From Serinus canaria (taxonomy: Eukaryota; Chordata; Aves; Passeriformes; Fringillidae), in NCBI RefSeq assembly GCF_022539315.1, contig NC_066321.1, positions 1,359,001 to 1,423,000 on the forward strand: a stretch of DNA of 64,000 bases, read 5' to 3'. A model generated the notes under the pieces. That model saw nothing but the letters and a program-made list of their open reading frames with translations, did no database searches and had not been told where the DNA came from. The position numbers and the translations under genes were made by a program. Positions 1 through 12,116 of the stretch are shown piece by piece (the stretch's first letter is position 1; each line of letters begins with the position of its first letter).

Positions 1-92
1 CCTGTAGTACCACAATCTCTTGGGTGGGCTTGGGGAAATCCTTGTCATGGAACTGCTGTCACACGAGGCAAACAAGGGAAATGTGGAGCAAG

Positions 93-400
93 GAATCACA
101 GAATCACTGGGGTTGGGGAAACCCTCCACGACCATCAGTCCAACCACCCCCAGCACTGCCCAGGCCAAGACTGCCCCATGTCCCCAAGTGCCACATCCAC
201 AGGGCTGTGCAATCCCTCCAGGGATGGGCACTCCACCACTGCCTGGCCAGGACAGGAATTCCCATGAAGGAATTTTCCCAGTCTCCAGCCTGACCCTCCC
301 TGGGCACACTCGAGGCCATTTCCTCACCTTGCTCCTGCCCTGCTGTGGGGTTATCCCTGCCCAGCTCTCCTGTGGTTTTGCAGAGCATCATCCTTCCCCT
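93..400 (-). mobile_element. CR1 LINE fragment, 3' part, antisense
   Basis: Begins with an AGAATCAC-type reversed CR1 terminus and continues through the CCATCAGTCCAACC and CAAGTGCCACATCCACA blocks typical of bird CR1 3' ends on the opposite strand, then GAGGCCATTTCCTC. The right boundary is approximate. Confidence 0.75.
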
Positions 401-3400
401 GCCCCATCAGCTGAACTTGCTGCTGAACCTCAGCCACCTCTGAGCCCAAATTTAATGATCTGTTTCACAGACCAGTAAACCCCTGAAGTTAGTTTTTATC
501 TCTCAGGATGAGCTTTTACCACAGACAGTCACAGCAATTTTGTGCTGTTTCACTGGGCTCCTGCCATGTCTGGGACAATCTAGCTTTAGTCTTGCCATAG
601 TCTATCCTGTTTCTGCTTTTTAAAAAAATCCTCCTTCAGAAAATTTGACATTTTTGTGCTTTCTGGTATTTCTCCACGGTGAAGGGATGGGTTGTTTTTA
701 CACAGATTGTTTTGCTGGCTGTCAACGGCAGGAAAATTGTGTCACTGTAGGAACAACTCCATTCAAACTTGAGAATTATTCACTTGATTTACAGTGTCAC
801 AGCCAAAAAAATTCAGTACACAAAAATATTTGTTCCATGTTTGTAGCTCAGAAATCTGTGGATTGACAACACTTCTGCAAGAGTTAGATTGTGTTTTAGT
901 CTTTATTGTGCTTTTCAGCCAAGCTATTCTTGCCAGGGAATCTCCAGCACTGAAAAGGCTCAACGTGGTGTAACCTGTGTTGGATGAACACTGAATTTTC
1001 AGGCTGTGAAGGGAATGACTGCATTAAACCATCCCACCCTTCAGCAGCCCTGATGAGCAAACACCAAGGATGTGCTTGGGATCTGTCACAAGACATTCCC
1101 AGATGGAAGGTGAGGGGGCTCCTGCCCTGGGAACCAGCAGGTCTGTGAGCACCTCACTCCTGGCCTCCATGGGGTGATGATTTGCTGAGAGCTCTGGTGC
1201 TTGGGCCATCTCTGCCCCAGCCAGGGAATTGTGCAGCTGCTTCTGTCTCTCCACTGCCATTATCTCACTTTATAAAAAGCCCCATGAAGTCATCAGGAAT
1301 GGCTTTCAAAGAGCTGAAAGTCTGCCAGACTCTTGGAAATGAAAACTATTTAATGAATAAAGGTTTCTCCCCCCTTGACCCCTCAAGGCACAGAAAAAGT
1401 GCCTTAAGGAGGCTGGATCACTTTGGACAGATGAAGGAGACCAAGGTGAGCAGCTCTGGAGTGGCACTGGGTGAGGCTGGGCACAGAGGGGTGTGGGCTG
1501 GGGAGGGCTGGGGGCACCTCCAACCTTTCTGCTGTGGGGGTGAGGTCCCCGTCCATGTCACTGCTGGGATGTCAGTGGGGTCAGTTCAGTTTGCAGAAGT
1601 TTCTGCTTGCTCAGGAGAAGGTTTCCCCACTGAGGAGATGTCCCCTAGGAGAGCATGGCCCAGTGCCAAGTGAGTGAGGGGAGGTAATTTGTGATGTCAT
1701 CATTCCTTACTGAGATTAAATGTCCCTTTATTGGGGCAGTAACAAAGTTGTATTTCCTGGGTTTTATTGTCTGGAGCCATTGCAGAGCAGTGGGAGCCCA
1801 GCAGATTCCTTGTGGCTGCTCAGTGCTGTTAATAATAGTGCAGAGAAGAATTACTCCTGGTGGCTGTTGTGCTGGTGACCTCAGTGCTGTGTTAGTGACC
1901 TTTCACAGAGCATTCTGCCCCTGGGAACTGCTGCTGCAGAGTATTCCTGGCCATGGCCAGCGAGCAGTCTTAATATTTTATGGACTGCTGCAGGTTGTAT
2001 TTCAGGGTATGAGGTACCACCCCAGCAATGCCAGCCAGGAATGTGAAGCACGTTGCCTTTTCCCCCCTTGTTTTACAGTCAGAGGTGTTTAAAGGTTTCA
2101 CATAAATATATTCCTTTTAAATCAGCACAGTGAGAGAGAATATTTTAAAAATAAGTCTCAGACATGGGTTGCAGTTTGCTAAAGGCTGTGACATTGGACA
2201 TGTGAGCTGTGGTTCAGCATCCTTCAGAGAGAGGGGACTCAAGGTGCATGGATTGTCTGTCAGTAGGAAGATTTGGCTGTTCTGGGATTTCTTGAGTAGA
2301 TTCATTGAGCTTTGATCTAAGTCTTGACCTTCTCTTGCAGCAGCTTCTGTGATCTCTGGACAATTCCTGTCACAGCCCATGAATTGCATGTTTGATTTTC
2401 CACAGGCTGTGGGAACTACTCTGCAGTGGAGGGGAGTCAGAGGGGCTTGGAGGGAGAGGGATCCAGACAGGGAGGGTCATGAGGCCATTTCACTGGAAAC
2501 TCCACAAATGAGCCCTGCACTAGCTGGAAAACCCTTGGAATGGGGAAGAGGGTTAGTAACACTTTTCCTTCTTTTACCCAAGGAGAAAAAAGGTGAAAAT
2601 GGCTCAGTCACAATTTTACCTCAATCACACCTTTGAGTTCAGAATTTGTTCCCTCTTGGAATGAAAGCATGTCCAGGGTGAAAAAAGGCACGGAGGCCTA
2701 GGGAGTAAATGCTGGATTTATTCCCTCTGTTCTCACACAGGGCTTGGACATCTGTCAGCAGTATCAGGGCAATGGTTGAACTGCAAAAGCAGCAGAGGTG
2801 ATTGCAGAATGAAGGTGATGCTCTGCTCAAGGTTTCAAAGGGAGTGCTCAGCCCTATCTCTCCACCCCAGAGGATTTACAGCAGGAAATGCCTCTGTGTT
2901 AATCCATCCCTTTTTTGGTGATGTGGAAAGTTGGCAGAGCTGTAGAACCCCACGTGAAACCTTCCTGCTTTGGCAGAAATGTGAAGACTTATAAAATTAT
3001 CTGAGTGTGCTCTGGGATAGAAATGAACCTGGCCTGGGTTATGGTTCTCCATAAATTGTTTTGACTTGGTTCTGTGAGAAACAACAACTCTGCCCTAAAT
3101 TCACTGCAAGGAGTTCAGTGAGGAGCTGGGGGAAGGAGGCAGGAGATGGAAAGCAGTGGGTTTGAAATCTGAGGCTGGCACTTTGTGAGAAAACTGGAAT
3201 GTGTCCTCGTGGCAGCAGCACTTGGGGCACTGGGGTGGGACAGTCATGTGTGGGCACCTGAAGGGAGCACCCAGAAGGGATTTTCTTCCAAGAAGGAATA
3301 CTCCAGGCAGGAATTGTATTTCCTCAGCAATAACCCACCCTGGGGAGGGGAAAGCACCCTCAGTGCAGCAGGTGCAGCAAACCAGGCTGCTGCCAGCCCC

Positions 3401-4537
3401 ATCCTCCCTGGCCCTGACACCCCCATGGATGGGACAGTCCTAAACAGATCAATCTGCTTAGACAGTAACAGCTCTCACTGTAGTTCCTGTAAGGATTTGC
3501 AAAACGGTGCTAATAATGAAAATGTTCATCTTTAAAAGGTAAAAGAGCTGTGTTATTTTATTGAAGGGTAGTGAGGCAGAAGCTTGTCCAAAGGGACAAG
3601 TGTGGGAGGCAGGGTAAGAGCTGAAACTCTGGCTGCCTATCAGGGCTTTTCACTGGCATTTACAGCTGATATTTGTACCTCTGTTCTAAAAATACAAAAG
3701 TTTATTTGCCCTAGAAACAGCAGGAAGAAGAAAAGGTTCAAGAAGAACCTCACCTTCCTTTCCTAGTTTATAGTAACTGATATTAATATTCCAAAACCTG
3801 AATATGTTGAGTTGGGTGCTCAATCTCAGCTCCCCTACCATGTCCTGTTGGGAAATCTGATCAATACAATCAGAGCTGGCTTTGAATTCTTGAGGACCTT
3901 TGCCTTTGCTGTATCTTCTTTCTGATGAGCACCATGTCTAAGACCCTGTGGCTGTCTTGGGAACATTAGCAGGGGAGATAAATTAGGCTGTTTGACATCA
4001 TCTTGTGGATAAATATTTTCTTTTAGGATTCTCAAAGGCCCCAAGTAAAGAACAGGGGAGGCTGTGACAGATGCTGTCATGTGAGCAGAACTCTCCTTGT
4101 GCCAATGGCCCCAGTGAATATCTTGTGTCGATATACAGGATCTTTTACACTCTGATTTTATTTCCTCAGTGTTGGGGGTTTAAATATTAACCTAATTTTT
4201 AAGTTTCTACAACCAGCTGGAGGAGCATTTGTTCATGTCATTTCTCTTTGCTTTACCAAATCTTATAATGAAAAAAGTAAATCAATATTTGGCACCTTCT
4301 TTTTCTTCTTTTAAGTTTGGGTTTGTTTGTATTTTTTCCCCACTTTGAATCATCTTTTGATTCAGTCTTTGAAATATTCGGGGGGGAAACTTTCAACACT
4401 AAAAAGCTGGGCCTATACCCAAACAATGTGATGGGTGAGGCCACAGTTCCTTCTCTGTCCAGGAACGTTGGGAAGCATAAAATGAATTTTGGTTCCGTAT
4501 CAATCATATCAATATTCCTTTATTCCTCCTCTTCCAG

Positions 4538-4715
4538 CCAAGCCTTTTTGAGTCTCAGCAGTGCAGTGAGTGGTTGGTTTACACACACAGCCACTACCTG
4601 GTGCTGCTGCTCGCCCCATATCAACCCATCAGCATCAAAAATAAACCTGAAGACAAGACACTGGGGGAGATCTACTCCCAGCACCTTGATTCACTGCCCC
4701 CAAGGATATTATTTG
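4538..4715 (+). other. Exon-like segment of unknown identity
   Basis: A 178-nt stretch is preceded by a strong polypyrimidine tract and CAG and followed by GTATGG. Read from its first base it is open for 59 codons with coding-like composition, including SEWLVYTHSHYLVLLLAPY and LGEIYSQHLDSLPPRILF. I do not recognise the protein. It could be an exon of another gene, a retrocopy fragment, or chance; no neighbouring exon was found. Confidence 0.25.
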
Positions 4716-4986
4716 GTATGGTCTAATACTTTCTATTAATACTTTGAGAAACAGGATGAGCAGCTCTGAAGTAAAGGTGGAATTCTTGTTAGAATATGTA
4801 TCCTTTCCTAAAAACCTTTTGGTTTGTAAGGCAACAGCCAGTACCTGACAAAGGCTGTGCTCCCAGCCTGGTTTCAACCAGAAGAAAAAAGATTGGCCAG
4901 CTGTAAAAATGGAGGGGTCAGAGAAATAGATGAATATTTAATTTGGAGACAATCCTTTGCATTTGTCCAAACAATCCCTTAATTTC

Positions 4987-5007
4987 TTTTTTTTTTTTTT
5001 TTTTTTT
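4987..5007. repeat. Poly-T tract
   Basis: Uninterrupted run of 21 T. It could be the tail of an antisense retroposon, but nothing next to it was recognised. Confidence 0.9.
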
Positions 5008-5559
5008 GTAAAAATGTTTTCCACATTATTTCTATGCATTAAACCAAAAGGTGCTGGGGCAGAGGAGCCTTGCTGTGGGGAATGGTGAAAAGAATGAGAA
5101 GGAACTCACTGGAGGTAGGTTAAAAATAGACATGGTGGCACAAATATGTATTTAAATGTCCTTTTCCAATGATACAGTGCTTGTTAAGTCCAGGTATGTC
5201 AGGAGGTTAAATATAGCACCTGGGATGTCAGGACATTTATCCATCATGCCCTGAGTGGCTCCTGTTGGATAAGCAGGACTAACTGAACTCAATATTTAAA
5301 TATGTTAAGTACAAGAAACATTTTTTTGCTTTAATCTTTGTGACTGAAATGCAAAACAACCTCTCTTTCTGCCCGAGTAGTTTTGCAGCTTGCTGTCTTT
5401 AGCTCAGAACTGCTGAGCACGTGCTCATTTATATGCCATGGATAAATCTGGCCTGGGGTGTTAACCTGGGGCAGAGCTGCCAGGCTCCACCTAGGGCACA
5501 CTTAATGCTTTGAAATATTTGTCCCCCAGAAAGTCAAGTATTTTCACAACAAAGTCAAA

Positions 5560-5612
5560 AGCTGGACTTGATGATCTTGGAGGCCTTTTCCAGCCTTAAT
5601 GATTCTATGGTT
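5560..5612 (+). mobile_element. CR1 LINE 3' tail
   Basis: GGACTTGATGATCTTGGAGG, then CTTTTCCAGCC and TGATTCTATGG, match the terminal bases of bird CR1 in sense orientation. Only the last 50 or so bases are present. Confidence 0.75.
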
Positions 5613-5741
5613 TTGTGAATTTTCCATCAGAAAATCAGAGTCAGACATAAATTTTCCCAACAAAGCAATTTAAAAGAAAAAAGGAATATTAACCATTAGT
5701 ATTCCCTTTACCTCATACATGTTGGGAACAGGGAGGTTTGG

Positions 5742-5882
5742 AGTGCCCATCCCTGGAGTTGTCCAATGAATTCCTGGATGTGCTCAGAGCTCTGGGCTGG
5801 TGACAAGGTGGGCATTGGGCACAGCTGGGACTCAGTGGGCTGAGAGGGCTTTTCCAGCCTCAGGGATCCTGGGATTCTCCGT
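5742..5882 (+). mobile_element. CR1 LINE 3' fragment, degraded
   Basis: CATCCCTGGAGTTGTCCAA, a GGTGACAAGGTGGGCATTGG block and GGGCTTTTCCAGCCTCAGGG follow the order of a CR1 3' end in sense orientation. The ATTCTATG terminus is degraded. Confidence 0.6.
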
Positions 5883-7569
5883 GCTCACACAATGGCCACA
5901 GTTTTCTCACAGCTGTTCCTTGAGATTTGGAGCTGAAGGAGCAAAGAAGCAAAAAGGAGGAATTGAAATATTTTCTCAAGTGACCCAAGAGCACCCTTCT
6001 CCCCTCTTCCTGCTCTGATGGCAGAACAAAAATCTTACATTCAGCCTAACTTTTCATTTCACCAATAATCTTTTTGTTCTCAGCCCCCTTCTGTAATTTC
6101 CATGGGTTCTTCCATGCTTTTTCCCAGCCCTGAGCTGTGCTGCTGAAGATCTGCCACTCTCCAGACAGCTGCATTTCAGTGGCAAAAAAAGGGGTGCTGC
6201 TGTCCTGTGTAATTTCAGCCTTGTTTAGTGTCTTTCTAAACAAGATGTCAAACAGCAGTGTAAAATCTGAAGGTGATGTTCCAGTAACACAGGGCTTGCA
6301 CAGTATCACTGAGGGAGAAATTCTTTGCAGGAACTCCAGGATTGAGCTGGAATGACAATAATGAATGACAAGTTCAATAAGGAAAGCTGGTCCTTCACTC
6401 CATTAAAGTGTGTTATTGATGATGAAGTTGTCACGTTTGGCATCCAATCTATTGAGAAGCAGCTCTTGGGAGGAAAAGGGGCCTGTGAGTTATTTCTGGA
6501 GTGCACACAGGAGCAGAGAGCAGCAGGTTATGCTGAGGTTGCTCTCCAGAGACTCCAGCGACATGCTGTGCTAATTTCTAGACAATTTCAAAAGAGATTA
6601 AGAAAGTTAAATAAACAGAAATCAGATTAAAAGGGGAAGGACTGCCTAGTAAAGCAAAATGCAGAGTAATTGAAAATGGCTTGGCCAAAGGAGACAGGGA
6701 GGGCTCTGCAGCTCTGGGCAGAGTCTAAAATACTTGGCAGAGGTGAATGAGATATGATATTTCATCTGGATATAAATATGAACTTCTGGAAAGAGTTAAA
6801 GAAAAAGATGTCTCTCAAGAGCTCCTGAGAACCATTTATTGAATTATGTGATCTAGCACCTGGAAAGGGATCATTGTTGATACTGGCTTTTGAATGCACC
6901 TCCTTGAAGAACCAAAGTCGACTCTATTTGTCAGCAGTCACCCCCTAAGAAGTCACGTCTGTTATCATCACCCTGCTTCTGCTCCATACATCACAGCATT
7001 CCTGACCTTCCAAAATACCAGGGTTGCTCCCCTGTCACTTAATCTGTTTATCAACTCTTCCTGGACTTCCTTCACCAGGGATGTTGGCTCTTTGTTGGGT
7101 TCCTTCCCTGCAAACAGTCGCTTTTCACGTGTTCCTGAGTCTGCGTGTTCAGCTGTGAAACATTTCATAAGTGATAAAAACACTGACACACGATTTGCAT
7201 CAAGGTGAAAAAGCACTTCAGGTGTCCTTACAAGGTGAAATTAAAGACATGTTTATACTAAAATTTAGTTTGCAGTGTGGACTCCTCAAGTGCAGAAATT
7301 CTTGAATTTGGATGCTGTTTATTCAGGCACATCATAGGAATGAAATTGCCTCCATCAACTGAAATTCAATGTCATTATCAACTCTGCTAATTGTGCTTAT
7401 TCCATTGGAGCCCAACTCCCTTGGGTTTGCCTGGGGCTCCACCTCACCGAGCCCTGGCGAGCTCCAGCCGTGCTCTGGTGTGTTTTGGGTTTCCTGAGGA
7501 GCACGGAGGTGCCCAGCTCCCTGTCCCTGATGCTGCTGAGAACAGGTGCCCTCCCTCGGGGTCACCGAG

Positions 7570-7728
7570 TATATTTAGGGCTGAAACTCGAGCGGGCTGG
7601 AGCCAGATTGGCTGTGTGGGCCACACACGTCACCGGGAGCCACCAAAGCCCCTCGCTCTCACCCAGTGCTGCTCAGGAGGGAAGACTGGAGAGCCTTTGC
7701 TCCAAAGGATATTTACTGGATGTTGCTG
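7570..7728 (+). promoter_or_regulatory. NEB: Candidate NEB promoter and non-coding first exon
   Basis: TATATTTAG at 7570-7578 could serve as a TATA box and is one base from the MEF2 consensus. An inverted CCAAT box (ATTGGCT) lies at about 7607 and a CRE-like ACGTCACC near 7628. The moderately GC-rich stretch that follows ends in CTG|GTAAGG at 7728/7729, a good splice donor. Vertebrate NEB has untranslated 5' exons, so this would be a suitable first exon splicing to 9044. No transcript evidence; the start site is a guess. Confidence 0.35.
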
Positions 7729-9043
7729 GTAAGGACATTTTAAATGCATTTCACTTCTTTTCCTTAGAAGAGGATCTTGAGCTGTTTCCCCATTCTGTAG
7801 TTTTTTGGGAGTACTTGTTGTGCTCGGCCCATGGAAGTCTGTTTCTCTGTCTGAATAACTGGCTGTGGGTTGGAGGAGGAGGAAAAGACCTGGAATGGGG
7901 TTTGGAAGTGTGGCTGAAGGTTGTAACAATGACAGGTTGAAGAGGTTGTGTTCATATGCAAATCCTACTTCTTGAGTTTATTCACACACCTCTGCCTACT
8001 GCTTCACGTGACTTGTCCCTCCTTATTTGAGTTATTCTTAATTTATTTCAATAGTTAACACCATGGTTTTCCCAATTAATTTTTGGCCATTTTTCTCAGC
8101 CTGTTGGGACTAAAAAGGGCCAGTATTCTGTGTTCCTATATTTAACCTGCATGACTTGACTTCCCTTGCCTCAGAAGGAATTGCAGTTTAGCCAGCTCAA
8201 CCCAAGTGCCCCGTCAGTTGGCAGGATTAGCTTACACGGCAAATATCCCTGGACTCAGGAGCAGCTGTTCCAAAGCCTCATCCCCTCCCAACATTAGAAA
8301 CAGGGCTGCAGACTCTGGTGGAAAATTGTAGCTTTGCCTCACAGCGAAATCAGTGTGTTAATTAATTAGTTCAAAGGGTCTGACACTAATCTGTGCTTTG
8401 TACTTCAGCCAACTCTATGGATTTTCATCTTTTCCAGGTCTGAAGAAACAGAGAGTAAAAACCCACAAGAACTTAAAAAAACCCAACCCTAGAGCATCTC
8501 TGTAGGCTGATGCTGGGAAGACAGAAATTGCCTCATTAACCTAAGGTCACTTCAAAAAATATTTACCATATTTTTCTACATTATGGTCTTACTTATGAAT
8601 GAAATTAGTAGAATATAAATCTCCCACTCAAACAGGAGCTTGAATGATATAATGAAATAGAGTAGAATTGTCACAGAGAGAAGAAAAGCGCTTCAAATAA
8701 TTCTGTTGTAATTAAAGTAACACATCATGTTCCAAAATATCTCTTCTTAATCTCCTTTATTTTAGTTATCACTTTTATTTTATTTTCATTGGTTCCAGAG
8801 TTGGTGTTATAATTGGAATGAGGTTATTTGTTCAGAATTGTAATTTATATCAGTATCTTTGAAACTTAATCCAATTTTTTTCCATAACAGTCCAAGTAAT
8901 GTCAGATCCCAACTTTATTTAGGGTCTGACTAGTTACTAACCATGACCCCAAGTGCTTTATGAGCTTGACTTGTACCTTCTCATGGTACTTTCAGTCATG
9001 GGCTAATACTATTTATTCACATTTTCCTCTGCTGTGTGACCAG

Positions 9044-9108
9044 TGAGTGGGGAGAGACAGAAGCAAACCCTCAGAATGGAGGAAGAAGAATATGAGGAAG
9101 TTGTGGAG
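9044..9108 (+). CDS. NEB: NEB exon 1 (first coding exon; coding part 9076-9108)
   Basis: ATG at 9076 opens [11 protein letters not shown], close to the acidic nebulin N-terminus, ending GAG|gtaaga. A CAG at 9041-9043 after a pyrimidine-rich stretch suggests the exon starts at 9044 with about 32 bases of 5' UTR. Only 11 codons, so it is easily missed by gene finders. Confidence 0.85.
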
Positions 9109-12070
9109 GTAAGAAGAAAATGTGAGAGTAGAAATGTTTGTTTCCTGCCTTGTGACTGAATGCATTAATCACCTTACTGAGATGCTGCTCAGGAGCAGAG
9201 GTTGCTGTTTGCTCTCTGAAGATTAGGGATGATTAGATATCTATTAAATGGTTTCATCACTAAAACAACAACAACAACAGTTGCTCTCGGGGGAGCAAAG
9301 TCTCCTGGTTCCTGTCATAGTTCCTCAGTTTAAATAAGGACTGGAACCATCCCACACTCACACTGCGAGGTTTTCTGATTACTCCCTGAGTAATTATAGA
9401 TGCACTGGGCCAGCTCTTTTCCCTCCTGGCTTGCCCTTTGTCACCCAATCCATGGCTGGAGATGGCTTTGGAAGCCCCTTTCTAGCCCTGCCTCTGCAGA
9501 AATGCAGCAGCTTTGTGCCACCTCAAACCAATTTAGCCTGAGACATGGCAGAGATGGAGCCAGGCTTAAGGGACAGGACAAGGGGGAGGACTTTAAACTG
9601 ACAGAGGGTAGATTTAAATTAGGTATCAGGAAGAAATCCTTCCCTGTGAAGGTGGGCAGGCCCTGGCACAGGGTGCCCAGAGAAGTTGTGGCTGGCCCTG
9701 GATCCCTGGAAGTGTCCAAGGCCAGGCTGGAGCCATCTGGGATAGTGGGAGGGGTCCCTGCCCATGGCAGGGGTTGGAATAGAGGATCTTTAAGGTCCCT
9801 TCCAACCCAGGGCATTCTGTGATTCCATGATTCTATCTCTAATAATTTGCCAGTAGGTCATTTAAACTCAGGAAACTGAATAAAAAATTCCCCAGGAACT
9901 GGGCAACCTACAGCTGGAGCCACGGGAACAATGACTTTGTTATTGAAAGAGGACATGAAATTAACAGTGTGCTCTTATTTGCTGCATTGCTACTACTCTG
10001 AAATTAACTTATGTGTTATGAAATATACAAAGTCCTGTAAAAAAATAACTCAGTGTTTGAGGAACAGAAGAAAGGTATAAATGTAAACATTCTACAACTC
10101 ATTGCCACCGCACAGTGTTCAGTGCCCTGTTGATTTCAGGTGGTGTGAGGGCACTGCCAGCTTTATATATTTCCAATGGTGAATGAAGTAAAGCCAAATG
10201 ATTTGCCAGTCAGAGTAGTATTTTGCAAAATAGGTGTCAGCACTCATAAAGTCGATTTTAAAGTCATTTTACTACCAGGCTACAGTGACACCAGCCCTTC
10301 ATTAAATTCCTTATTCCCATGTTACTTGTAATCACCTTTATGTTTCCTGTGCATTGTGTGCTCTCTGTAATGGATATTTATTTGCTCTCATTGTTTATTT
10401 ATTCTAGCGGGAGTTATGGCATTTTGGGCTTTTTGTTCACACAGCCCCATTTCATCCTTTGTTTTTAATTTTTCAATGACCACCTTGCTGTACCCACATC
10501 CCTTGGGCTGAGGAGGCACTGCTTCCGTCACCTCCCTTGGGATACTCGTGGTGAGATGCTAAATAAAATATGAACAACAGCATCTGGTACCATTTTAAGC
10601 CTTTCCAGAATTTTCTTAAATTCCTGTATCAATCCAAGATTTTAAACCTATCAGAAATTCACCTTCTGAAAAAGAAGAACATGATAGTTGAATATTGAGT
10701 GGCTGAGGCATTGCCAAGGATTTTAAAATGCTGGTTTTTAACTTCCTGGAATTATGAGCCATTACTTGATATTGTAGCTGTCTTGGGATGTGCAAAAATC
10801 CACAGTGAGTGCTACAAACATTTGCTGCCGAGTTACTTGAGGTTTTTCGGAAGGTTTTTGTAGAAAATTTGTGGAAGATTTCGCAGGGGAGTTAGTGGAA
10901 GGTTTTGTGGAAAGCTTGTGGAAGGTTTTGCAGAGGATTTTGTGGAAGGTTTTGTAGAAAGTTTGCGGGAGGCTCTTTGTGGAAGATTTTGTAGGAAGTT
11001 TGTGAAAGGTTTTGCAGAAAGTCTGTGGATGGTTTTGCAGAAAGTTTGAGGACGATTTTGTGGGAGGTTTGTGGAAGGTGTTGTTGAAGGTCGGTCCAGC
11101 ATGGAAATCACCTCAGAACAGCCCAGGATGTCACAGCTTGGGAAGTATGGCTTGGTCCCTTGAACTAACTTTGAGAAAAGCTCTCAGAAAAGGGCTTAAA
11201 TTTTAACTACATTTTTTTTTTAAGTTCAAAGGGTTTTCCATTCCCGCAGTTGTGGCAAGTGACTCCAAGCAATTACCGCTCGGAGGAGACTTTCCAACAT
11301 AAAACCTGTATTTTCCCATTTTCTCTTAGTGCAGTTGAAGCACACCCCGCAGACAGCGGGTGCTGTTAGTATGTTTTTTAAAAGCTTTTTTCCGTCATTT
11401 CTGAGCGGGGCAGCTGCGGGAGGCGCAGGCCCCGGCGATCCCCTCAGCGCCGCCGCCATTTTCGTGGGACGGCGCCACCGCGCGGCCGCGGCCGGGAAGT
11501 GGCGGACGGAGAATAACTTTAAACATTCTCAACAAAAACCTCCTCTGGCACAACCTGGGGCTGTTTCCCATTGTCCTGTCGGTTATTCCCTGGGAGTAAA
11601 GCCCGATTTGGCTGCATTTCCTGTCAGGAGTTGTGCAGAGCAGGAAGGGCTCCCTGAGTCTCCTTTGGTCCAGGCTGAGCCCATTCCCAGCTCCCTCAGG
11701 GGCTCCTGGGGCTCCAGATCCTTTCCCAACTCTGTTGTCCCGGCTGGAAACGATGCTCCACTGGACGTGGTGCTCACAAACAAGGCAGAACTGGTGGAAA
11801 ATGCAAAGATCAAGGTCTGCAGTAGGGATGGGACAATGGAGCTGAAGATTCAGGGAGCAGTGAGCAAAATAAATGGAATTATCCCAGACTTTGGAAGAAC
11901 AGAATTGGGGCTGCTCAGGGAAAATCCTGTGGGAAGCAGCAAAGGCAGCCAGGGTCGTTGGGTGATCCTCCAGCATGATTTTCCCTGAGCACACAGCTCA
12001 GCCTAAAGTGCAGAAATCAAACAACAGAAGGGGGAGTGGAGGAACACAGAGCTCCTGACTGAGGAAAATT

Positions 12071-12116
<46 letters not shown>

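Larger units (their letters stand above)
1..7560. other. Region upstream of NEB, no identified gene
   Basis: About 7.5 kb of AT-rich non-coding DNA with several CR1 tails and a poly-T run. No open frame here resembles a known protein; the longer open stretches overlap CR1 or lack coding character. In mammals ARL5A lies upstream of NEB in the same direction, so part of this could be its 3' flank, but I see no ARL5A coding sequence. An exon-like segment at 4538-4715 is listed separately. Confidence 0.5.

Noticed and set aside
6352..6630. 92-codon plus-strand open frame
   Set aside because: No splice context, domain or coding bias that I can recognise; it reads as chance in non-coding DNA.
1..7560. 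ARL5A 3' exon, expected by mammalian gene order
   Set aside because: No ARL5A-like coding sequence was found; only non-coding DNA is visible, so no call is made.
7391..7940. Overlapping open frames around 7.4-7.9 kb
   Set aside because: They reflect the GC-richer candidate promoter region; no conserved protein features.
10833..11111. Minus-strand Ser/Thr/Pro/Lys-rich open frame
   Set aside because: It is the translated 23-bp minisatellite, with no start context or conserved domain.
11329..11988. 219-codon plus-strand open frame
   Set aside because: It runs across the CpG patch, an antisense CR1 and a sense CR1 coding remnant, so it is not one gene.
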